From Heterohyrax brucei (Eukaryota > Chordata > Mammalia > Hyracoidea > Procaviidae): DNA of 64,000 nucleotides. Both the position numbers and the translations under genes were made by a program. The DNA lies in assembly GCA_028571685.1 (NCBI GenBank), contig CM053141.1, positions 78,787,833 to 78,851,832 of the forward strand, in the 5' to 3' direction. Under the pieces are notes generated by a model, which was given only the letters and a program-made list of their open reading frames with translations, had not been told where the DNA came from and made no database searches. This document shows positions 23,831 through 31,189 of this stretch, one piece after another (the stretch's first letter is position 1; the number at the start of each line of letters is the position of its first letter).

Positions 23831-25241
23831 ATATATACAGGTACCCATTACACAACGTGTTCAATAAAGATTCCTTAATTACCAGATTAGTTTAACCTAA
23901 AGCAAACTTAGGGAGCTTTACTTTACTGAAAAGCTTTTACTTCGATTTCAAGAATGAGCACAGTACTAACACACATCATAATTCTCTGCTGGACAAATCA
24001 AAGTTAATATAAGCCTTTGCTTTGACATACACATTCCTTTCCTAAGCCTCTTCTCAACAGTCTTCTAAAGACATTCTAACAGCCTAATATGAAACAATTC
24101 CACGAATGAGGTCCAAATGCTTAGCCATGTATGAATACTGGAAGTAGAATGATTTCTTAACAGTCTGTGGCTGCACATGACCTAGCATCGTATGATCAGA
24201 TTGTTAATGGATTGGCCCCAGCTCCCCCTCCCTGCAAGTTAACAACTGTAAGCTCCAGCCATTTCTAAAAGTTTAACAGGAAGAAGTAAGGAAAAAGGCT
24301 AAGCAACTCTTTCCATAGCAAACACTTAAAAAAAAAAAAAAAAAAACAACTATGTACCGTCAAGAAACCACCCACTTTCTTTCTTTAAAAGGGTTTCATC
24401 TATTTTCACTAATGATTAGCCTTATAGTCCTGTATCTACCTTGCTAAAATTTTGAAAAAAGAGGATTAAAAAAAATGGAACACAAGTAAGAGCGTCTTCC
24501 CTACCCTTGGAACCCCCTGCCTGCAAGAATACTTTATTATTAAATAATGCTCTTCTTCCTAGGCCAAAAGTGGGTCTCCATTATGACACATTTCAAGTTA
24601 TTATGAACATTTCTTATAATATCACGTGTCGGTTGGTGCTTTCCAGAACTAGGGTTGGGGGCTAAGAAGAAACAGTATAAAACTCCTCTTCATTCATATC
24701 TCTGTTCACATCTAACCAGGCATATCCTGCCTACCACCTAAGATTTCAGCACCAAGCCGAGTTGCTCCGTCTTCTGCTTAACTGAGCAGCGTCCGCAGAG
24801 TCCCCCAACACTACCAATTCTTGGCATCTCCGCACTGAGCTCCTCTGCAGGAGTCTGGCTCATATCGCCCGGTGCTGAGTTGTTCCAATATCGCTGTCGT
24901 CCAACTCGATTCCCACACCCGGGGCAGCTGCCACCCTAGGTCCAGTCATGGTGCGCATACCGTCTCCCAAACTGGAGCTCTGGCTTGCACAGGTTTCCCC
25001 TAGTCCTCGGCCGCCGCCGCCCAGCCTCTAGACAGCGGGGAGGACTGTCCTCCTCAGCCCGCACTACACCCCTGCCACGGACACTCCTGCTGCAGGACTC
25101 AGCCCCGCACCCCAGCACATTCCGCAGCCCCCGCCCCGGGACGGTCGGTGCCGTCTGCCTAGCCCCACCCCACGCCCTCAGCCGCTCGCCTCGCAGCAGG
25201 TGAGTACGGGCTAGGGACTCCAGGCACCGCGGGTCGCTCAC

Positions 25242-25337
25242 CTTGCTGAGGATCCCGCAGCGCTCCACAGGCGGCCCGGACTCCGTCTCCGGATCCTCCT
25301 CGGAGCCCGACGAGTTCCAGCTCTGGTTATCCGACAT
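25242..25337 (-). CDS. CERT1: CERT1 exon 1 coding part: N-terminus
   Basis: The canonical start ATG is at 25337-25335 on the minus strand. The 32 codons begin [20 protein letters not shown] and end in ILSK at a CAAG/GTGAGC donor. I recognise this as the acidic, serine-rich N-terminus of CERT/GPBP that precedes the PH domain. It joins exon 2 in phase 0, giving SK-WTNYIHG across the junction. Human has Val where this copy has Ile four residues before the donor, from memory. The reading frame stays open far upstream of this ATG; see the extension entry. Reading past the donor gives a spurious longer frame down to 24936. Confidence 0.98.
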
Positions 25338-25589
25338 GGAGGCGCGACAGCCAAACAGGAGACTGGCCTCTGCTCCCTGAGGTGCGCCGGGGGAGGCGCC
25401 CAGTCTCCGAGGTGAAGGTTCCGGGGATGGCGAAGGGAAGAGTGCCCGCTCGGACGCGGGGGGGAGTAGGAGTAAGGACGAAGTCCGCCCGCCCCGCCGC
25501 TGCCGCCGCCGCGCCTGACACCGAGCGGACCGGGGAAGGAGGACGAGCGGCGAAGGAAGCCTGCTCTTCCACCCGTCCGCCGCCGCCGT
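25338..25589 (-). CDS. CERT1: Candidate non-AUG N-terminal extension of CERT1 (long GPBP form)
   Basis: The frame of the CERT1 start codon remains open upstream for 130 codons, to an in-frame TAG at 25730-25728, with no in-frame ATG. An ACG at 25589-25587 sits 84 codons before the ATG, with G at -3 and G at +4. A second in-frame ACG two codons further upstream also has G at both positions. Human GPBP is reported to have a larger form begun at an ACG about 83 codons upstream, so this is very probably the same start. The extension is rich in Arg, Ser, Pro and Leu, including [18 protein letters not shown]. Initiation here is inferred, not shown. Confidence 0.65.
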
Positions 25590-25716
25590 CTCCGTGACCC
25601 CTGCGTTGCGCCCAGCGCCGCCACCTGAACTCGATCCCCTTGATGACAATCTCAAACAGGGTAGAAATGAGGGAGGAAAAAGAATTAAAAAACCAGCTAC
25701 ACAGATCCGGACCCAC

Positions 25717-25740
25717 TCACACCTCGGCTACAGCCGCCAT
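25717..25740 (-). CDS. Short upstream ORF in the CERT1 leader (7 residues)
   Basis: The ATG at 25740-25738 has A at -3 and G at +4, a strong context. It reads MAAVAEV and stops at TGA (25719-25717). It is out of frame with CERT1 and ends well before the main start. It is translated only if transcription starts upstream of 25740. If so, it would lower scanning to the main ATG or be bypassed by reinitiation. Confidence 0.5.
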   Translation of the reverse strand: MAAVAEV

Positions 25741-25748
25741 CTTCCTGC
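25731..25748 (-). promoter_or_regulatory. YY1-type motif with adjoining ETS core
   Basis: On the minus strand the site reads CAGGAAGATGGCGGCTG. AAGATGGCGGC is the YY1 consensus found near the start sites of many housekeeping genes, and AGGAAG is an ETS core. It suggests the CERT1 start site is close by. Confidence 0.65.
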
Positions 25749-25959
25749 CTGGCCCCCTATTTACCCTCCCCTCCCTTTTCCCCTCCCCTTCGTCCTCCCA
25801 TTCTCCCTCTGCTCCCCGCCCCGTCCCCCCTTCCAACGTCTGACGCTACACGCCAACAGCGTGGGGTCCTCCTCCGCACCTTACCTCTGGCTCTCCAGAG
25901 TAACGACGGGTAGAAAAGTAGGTGGGGTGGAGAAAAAAGAGGGAGGGACGGAAGCACTG

Positions 25960-26038
25960 CCGTACTGCATGCCGGGAAGCACACTGCCGTCTGTCGCGCC
26001 GCCGCCTGGGAGATGTAGTCGCGAACCTGAGGCCGCTG
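25960..26038 (+). other. POLK: Candidate POLK exon 1 (non-coding)
   Basis: POLK encodes DNA polymerase kappa, the Y-family translesion polymerase that bypasses bulky minor-groove adducts; its first exon is untranslated in human. Here the plus strand carries a GC-rich segment ending 'gaggccgctg' followed by GTGAGT at 26039-26044, an excellent donor. The position, about 700 bp from the CERT1 ATG and divergent, matches the known gene order. The 5' limit is estimated. The identity rests on gene order, because no coding sequence is in the exon. Confidence 0.7.
26005..26020 (+). promoter_or_regulatory. ZNF143-type motif
   Basis: CCTGGGAGATGTAGTC matches the ZNF143/STAF core CTGGGA(N)2TGTAGT. A weaker related element, GCATGCCGGGAAG, lies at about 25967-25979. 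Such sites are common in bidirectional CpG-island promoters. Confidence 0.6.
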
Positions 26039-27047
26039 GTGAGTGTTTCGCGGGAGTGAGGCTGGTCGCCTTGGGGACAGTCGAGTGGTGGGTGGGCTTC
26101 GTCTCACTGCTGTGTGACCCGTCTCCTCAGTCTCTCGTATATTTCTACCTAGTGTGTTTTGTGACGAACCAGGTTTGCGATTCCGGACATGAGATAACAA
26201 GTCTCCAATGAGGTTTCCGGGCCTGCAGCATCCGACTGCTTTCCGAAAGCCCGGGAGCCTCTTGACTCTTGCCCAGGCAGGAACGAGAGGCTAAGAGTGA
26301 AATGTTGAGTCTAGGGGAAAAGATACTGTGGCCTGAAAAAGCTGGTAGGGCCAAGGGTTTGCGATCTCTCTAACGACAAAGAATGTTTTCTTTCCGCCAA
26401 ATCGCCACTGCAAATTTGAAAGGTTTTTATCTCTCTTTTTAGATGTCAGACTTCACGCTTCACTTTTTCTGCTTTTCAAGAAATATCCTCAGCCTTTTAT
26501 CACCAGAGCAAACACTAAGAATTGTAATAAAGTTGTAGTATTTTTAGAAAGAAACCTTGAGGTTGTCGGGGAAAGAGTGTTAATTAGAAAGATTTTTAAA
26601 GTAAAATAAGAATGTGAGGTGGTAACCTGAAATTTTCTCTGAGTTGTAAATGACTTTCTTTCTGAGGCACAGTTTAACCGCTTCTGCCGATTTGGCACTC
26701 CCTAAAAGATAGAAATGGTTAGAATAGAGACTTTTTCATAAAGACCAAAAAGTGCAGTACTCTTACTGAATAATAGTGGCTTAAGGTACTTGGCTTGGCA
26801 AGGCAGTGAGAAACTGACTTTGTCTCAAGGACTAGAATCAGTGGAAGAACCAATAGCAGATTTAACAAATCTTGTTTAGTTCATAAGTTATAAAAATAAC
26901 TTATGAAACCTTTGCATTTGTAGCTTCAGTTGTGTTTCACTACTTTTACGCCTTGTCAGTTTTCTGATCATTGACAACAGTGAAATAAATTCTTTACTAC
27001 ACTTTAGAGAAGTTACCTACCTCATAACTACAGGTATGGGACAATAA

Positions 27048-27198
27048 AACAACGGAACGCACTGTCGTCGAGTGGATTCCGAATCATAACTACATTATAC
27101 CTGCACTAGAGAGTTCCCAAGGAGCACCTGGTGGATTTGAACTGCTAAGCTTTTGGTCAGCAGTCATAGCACTTAACCACTGGGCCACCAGGGTTTCC
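27048..27198 (-). repeat. AfroSINE
   Basis: Reverse-complement copy from 'cgcactgtcgtcgagtgg' to 'actgggccaccagggtttcc'. It keeps CpG dinucleotides, which suggests it is fairly young. Confidence 0.9.
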
Positions 27199-27284
27199 AC
27201 AGGGACAGGGGAATAGGAGTGAAATTTTGAGTCTAGCAGAAAAGATACTGTAGCCTTGAATAACTGATAGCAATGTGGTGAGGC

Positions 27285-27340
27285 TGGCCTCTAGGGTCGC
27301 CATGAATCGGATCCGACTTGACCGCACTTGGCTTGGCTTT
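27285..27340 (+). mobile_element. 56-bp SINE 3'-tail micro-insertion
   Basis: Only the last part of an AfroSINE-like unit is present: the 'tagggtcgccatgaatcgg' core and the tail 'gcacttggcttggcttt'. It is flanked by 13-bp direct repeats, AATGTGGTGAGGC (27272-27284) and AATATGGTGAGGC (27341-27353), with one mismatch. Confidence 0.8.
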
Positions 27341-27439
27341 AATATGGTGAGGCAGAAGAAAATGAGATCTAGAGGGAAAAAAAAAAGAAATGATGGCAAG
27401 TGTCCCAGAGAAGTACTTTTGATACTCTCCGTTCCACTA

Positions 27440-27592
27440 GTGAAAACCCTGTTGACATAGTGGTTAAGTACTGTAGCAGCTACCAAAAGGTCAACAGTTT
27501 GAATTCACCAGGTGCTCCTTGGAAACGATATGGAGTGGTTTACTGTGTCCTGTAGGATCACTATGAGTTGAAAATTAACTTGAGGGCAATGG
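27440..27592 (+). repeat. AfroSINE
   Basis: Plus-strand copy from 'aaaaccctgttgacatagtg' through 'aaaaggtcaacagtttgaa' to 'actatgagttgaaaattaac'. Confidence 0.9.
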
Positions 27593-27713
27593 ATGTGTGT
27601 GGGTATTCCACGTATCAATGCTGAATCTGCTGTAACCATTTACAGGTAGTTTTTCCATTATGTGAAATCAGTTGATAATGTGCAGCTGAGAGCCATGGAG
27701 ATGAATAAGGGAA

Positions 27714-27747
27714 GCCAAGCCAAGTGCCATCGAGTCGGATCCGACTC
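27714..27747 (-). mobile_element. 34-bp SINE 3'-tail micro-insertion with perfect target duplication
   Basis: The insert reads, on the minus strand, a SINE 3' core (gagtcggatccgactcgatg) and the tail ggcacttggcttggc. It is bounded by perfect 13-bp direct repeats ATGAATAAGGGAA at 27701-27713 and 27748-27760. Confidence 0.9.
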
Positions 27748-27930
27748 ATGAATAAGGGAAAGCTTTTGAAAATACTTTGTCAACATATTAAAACCATTTA
27801 GCACATTTTTCTTCTTTATTGGATTACAAAGGAAGGTCAACAAAGTTGAATACTGTACATTTTACTTTGCTTTCTGATTACCAAATATAGTTAGAATTTC
27901 TATTTCTGATTTTTTTCAAGCTCTAGGTTT

Positions 27931-28643
27931 TTTTTAATGATTGAATGAAAATGTACAATCCCAATATAAATTTGCATGCCCACCTATATGCAGCTCCCAC
28001 TGCTCTCCCTGCCCAGTGACAGCACACTCTTCCTCTCTGCTCCATACATGTCTTATCCTCCCAACAAACTCCTGTCTCCTCCTCTCCACCCACTCCCCTT
28101 CCTCCAGTAGGAGGTCAGCAGGATGACATGCTATAGATGCATAGAACCATAAAGTGTACACATGATATGGGCACTCTGTGTCTCCAAGCCCATTTGATTC
28201 CTGTCCAAGAGTTGACCTCCATTATGATTTATAGACAGGGGCAGCATCAGGGCCAGGGGCCATGCTCCCAGGGGAACTCTGAGGCCCATGAACCATCAAT
28301 TGGAGACTTTTAATGGAGATCTCAGGGTGTACCCCTTTTTATTCTTATGTTATCAGTGAGATTCAACTTTGTGAGCTACATCACGGCTATCCAGGCACCA
28401 TCCAGTTCTTCAGTCGCAAGTCGATGTAGTCTTGTGAGTCTCTCTGTCTTCTGGATTCTCTTTCCCCCATGTCATTTTGGTCCCTGGTGGTCATCCGTTC
28501 CTGCTAAGTTGGGACCATTTGCTGTACCCTCGGATGGCAGCTTGGCAGCTTTTAAGACCCTGTATGCCACTCACCAATGTGGGGTGTAGAAGGCTGTCTT
28601 AGCAAAATGCTAGTTGTGCCAGTTGACCTCATTTTCCCCTGAG
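27931..28643 (-). mobile_element. 5'-truncated L1 (3' UTR only)
   Basis: Minus-strand L1 3' UTR of about 710 bp. Target duplications TCAAGCTCTAGGTTT (27916-27930) and TCAAGCTTTAGGTTT (28644-28658) differ at one base. It lies antisense to POLK. Confidence 0.92.
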
Positions 28644-28760
28644 TCAAGCTTTAGGTTTTAAATGTCATTGCTGTTAAATGAATGATACTGAATTATTGAG
28701 AAATCCACTTTATAATACAATTTAGAAACAGGAAAGCGTAATGTGTGTTTGTTTTCGTGT

Positions 28761-29222
28761 TGTGATGGATTACTTTTTTGTGACCTTTCTAGCCATGGTC
28801 TCTTAACTCCAACACAGGTGATTGGGCAGGACTGTGGGGATTGGGCAGGACTGTGGGGATTGGTCAATTTTGCCTTAAAAGAGCTAATTCCAGAGCTGAG
28901 AGGATACACCCACCACAACCAAGGAGGGCAAGACAAGAAGAGACCAAGAAACAGAGAGCCAACATAGGAGATGCTGGAGTGGGCCTGGTTCACAGAGACA
29001 GGAAGCTGAGTGCCTTTGGGCAGAGACTGAGTGCCAGGGGGAGGCGTGCCTGCAGCCACCCTGGGGAGAGACTATCCAGATGGAAGAACTGTATCCTGAG
29101 TGTTCTTGAGCCTGAATTAGAACTGTCAGTTCCCTAATACCCAGTAATTGTATGGCCTATGAATTCTGTGTGGCCATTGCCCTGGATTACCAAACCCTGT
29201 AGTCAGTGTTGTATAAGGGACA
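28761..29222 (+). mobile_element. ERVL-like LTR
   Basis: A 462-bp unit begins TGTGATGG and ends GGGACA, the TG...CA boundaries of a retroviral LTR. It is followed at once by a primer-binding-site-like sequence. Near 28821 a 19-bp unit is repeated, each copy starting ATTGG. A CCTTAAAAGAGC sequence about 15-25 bp further on could serve as the TATA element. No gag, pol or env follows, and no second LTR is seen. I call the family from the binding-site type only. Confidence 0.65.
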
Positions 29223-29224
29223 TT

Positions 29225-29242
29225 TGGTGTCAGAATTGGTAG
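29225..29242 (+). other. Retroviral primer-binding site remnant
   Basis: TGGTGTCAGAATTGG directly follows the LTR end after two bases. It resembles the leucine-tRNA binding site (TGGTGTCAGAAGTGG) of ERVL-type elements. About 100 bp of possible internal leader follow. Confidence 0.6.
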
Positions 29243-29992
29243 AGATAGAGTAGAGAGGCAGCTCTAACCTCCCATCTCCTAGGAATCAGCCTTGGGCTAT
29301 TGGTCTTGGTTCTCCTTCCTCCTTGTAGAGTTGGAGGAGGTCAGATACTGCCCCAAGACATTCTTATAGTTTTTACATTGAACTTCTATTAATTTGCACT
29401 TTATGCAATTTTAGATTAATTGTGTATTGTTGTAAACCACCATACCTAGATCGCTGAGGTGCTCATTCACTCTGTAGAAAATTGCTTCATCGTGTTTGGA
29501 TTAACATGAGGGAAATTGTCTTTTTAAATCGGTTCTTGCTGCGCTGTCCTTTTATAGTTAGGACAGTTGTTTTTTTGTCTTTTTCAAATTTTACTAAATG
29601 TAGAAAAGATGTTTGCATGAGACTGAGATTCACTTCATTATTGTCAACGGGAAGAAATGCAATGCCAAAATTAAATATATGAACTTTCTTCTGTGGTCAG
29701 AGTGATAGCTTCTGAGATTTTTTTTGTTTTACTCAGGGTTTTTCTTAACCCAGTTATAAATGCTCTATATGTTCTTTTAGTAAACTTTTTTAGAACGTGA
29801 ACTCATCTGGGCTTTATGGAGGAAGGGAAGGAATGTATGTAATGAGGTAGGAATTTAATTTTTTATTAAAGATGGCCACTTTAATATGTATAGTGTAAGT
29901 GTGTTCTTCTACCTTTATGATAATGCGTGGTCCCCATATACTTAAGTCTGTTTCTGGACTCCATTACTTTTTGTCAGTGTATTTGTAACTAT

Positions 29993-30147
29993 GGAGCCCT
30001 GGTGGTGAAGTGATTAAGAGCTCAGGCTGCCAACCAAAAGGTTGGCAGTTCAAGCCCTCCAGCTGCTTCTGGGAAACCCTGTGTGGCAGTTCTGCTCTGT
30101 CTTGTAGAGTCACTATGAGTTTAAATCAACTGGATGGCACACAATAA
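29993..30147 (+). repeat. AfroSINE
   Basis: Plus-strand copy 'ggagccctggtggtgaagtg' through 'aaggttggcagttcaagcc' to 'tcactatgagtttaaatca' and 'tggatggcac'. Confidence 0.92.
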
Positions 30148-30165
30148 CATACTGATACCAGAAGA

Positions 30166-30365
30166 GCTCTGGTGAAGCCATGGATACATGTTGAGCTGCT
30201 AACTGAAAGATCAGTGGTTTGAACCCACCAGCAGTTTGAGGGAGAAAGATGTGGCACCATGCTTCCATAAAAATTACAACCTTGGAAATGCTATGGGGCA
30301 TTTTTGCTCCATCCTATAGGGTCTCTGTGAGTCGGAATTGACTTGATGGCAGAATTGACTTGATG
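30166..30365 (+). repeat. AfroSINE, long form
   Basis: Plus-strand copy with the long middle segment ('gagaaagatgtggcacca', 'aaaattacaaccttggaaa'). Its end, 'gaattgacttgatggca', is repeated immediately as a small tandem slip. Confidence 0.88.
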
Positions 30366-30529
30366 ACTTGATACAGAATAACAGTATACCAATACCATGC
30401 TGATTTTTTTACTTGATTGTATGTTATTTTCAAAATTATGTGCAAAATTCTCCTGATAGCTCTCCTGCCCCCTTTCATTTGTATATTTTTCTGTAGCTGT
30501 TCTTCCAGATGAATTGTAGAACCAAAAAA

Positions 30530-30682
30530 TCCCAAACTTATTGCTGTCCATTCCTACTTGATAGGAACACTGTAGGTCAGAGTAGAACTGTTCCATAGGG
30601 TTTCCAAGGAGCAGCTGGTGGATTCACACTGCCAGCCTTTTGATTAACAATGCTAGCTTTTAACTACTTGACTATCAGGACA
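30530..30682 (-). repeat. AfroSINE
   Basis: Reverse-complement copy with 'aacttattgctgtccattc', 'tccatagggtttccaagga' and 'actacttgactatcagg'. It is in inverted orientation to the two copies upstream. Confidence 0.88.
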
Positions 30683-30829
30683 TGTTATTTTAGAATTTAA
30701 AGTATTTAAATGTAGAATTTTAGAACAGCTTGTTAAATTACATAAAAAAGTTGTATGGAGATTTGGGTTGAGAATACACTTAGTTTGTGAAGAAATGACA
30801 TTTTTACAATATTAAGTCTTAGTATTATT

Positions 30830-30905
30830 CAGACACTGTATATACAGTATATATACTATATAGATGCATATAGTTAGATGTATATGTTATATATCTAACT
30901 TATTT
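30830..30905. repeat. TA-rich low-complexity tract
   Basis: A run of alternating TA/AT with short palindromes (tgtatatacagtatatatac). Likely unstable or hairpin-prone. Confidence 0.8.
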
Positions 30906-30954
30906 CTATCCAGTTTATTCCTTATAAATTATGGAAGGTAAACACTGTTCTCAT

Positions 30955-31090
30955 ATTAAGGGTAATGAAACTGAAAATCAGAGAGGCTACACTTGGCCAG
31001 TATCACACAGCTATTAAGTGGCAGAGTTAGGATTTGAACAGGGCTTTCTGATTTAAAAGAGCATGCCCTTTTCTCTGCTTCAGATACTTA
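30955..31090 (-). repeat. MIR element
   Basis: Reverse-complement MIR with clear words: 'aaactgaaaatcagagagg', 'cacacagctattaagtggc' and 'gttaggatttgaacaggg'. Confidence 0.88.
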
Positions 31091-31189
31091 CAAAAGGGGA
31101 AAGAATTGTATAAATAAATAATGTGTTCTGTAGGTAAATATATCAAAGTGGCTATGCTTTTAATTCAGTTAATGCTTTTGATATAAAAT

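Larger units (their letters stand above)
15360..25241 (-). other. CERT1: CERT1 intron 1
   Basis: The interval lies between the exon 1 donor (GTGAGC) and the exon 2 acceptor. It holds truncated L1s, a MIR and several SINEs, listed separately. Stretches with nothing I can name are 15360-16234 (very AT-rich at 15905-15955), 16921-17289, 17441-17740, 18600-19216, 19377-19619, 22306-22961, 23366-23664 and 23831-24899. A run of 18 A lies at about 24329-24346. Confidence 0.95.
25338..25750 (-). other. CERT1: CERT1 5' UTR (start of transcription estimated)
   Basis: GC-rich leader upstream of the canonical ATG. Short CCG/CGG-type trinucleotide runs lie at about 25495-25513 and 25577-25590. The upstream limit is a guess from the YY1-type site at 25735-25745. 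A possible internal donor (GAG/GTGTGAGT, near 25719) could allow a spliced leader, but I see no support beyond the motif. Confidence 0.6.
24900..26110. promoter_or_regulatory. CpG island: bidirectional CERT1 / POLK promoter
   Basis: This is the only strongly GC- and CpG-rich stretch in the window, in an otherwise AT-rich region. CERT1 exon 1 leaves it leftward on the minus strand. A plus-strand exon with a good donor leaves it rightward. In human and other mammals these two genes lie head to head, which supports the reading. The middle (25745-25960) carries pyrimidine-rich CCCTCCCC-type runs on the plus strand and no TATA box that I can see, as expected of a housekeeping promoter. Confidence 0.92.

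Noticed and set aside
24936-25241. Continuation of the CERT1 reading frame past exon 1 to 24936
   Set aside because: It lies beyond a canonical GTGAGC donor, and the known protein continues with exon 2. The frame stays open by GC-rich composition.
25327-26211. Several other long frames in the CpG island on both strands
   Set aside because: GC-rich DNA has few stop codons. They overlap the real exon or the promoter and match no protein I know.
26787-26801. Possible fifth tail micro-insertion (ggtacttggcttggc)
   Set aside because: The 15 bp match the tail, but I see no convincing target duplication.
28743-29137. Frames of 74-133 codons in the LTR region as a gene
   Set aside because: They cross the LTR and lack any recognisable domain. 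No retroviral internal genes remain.
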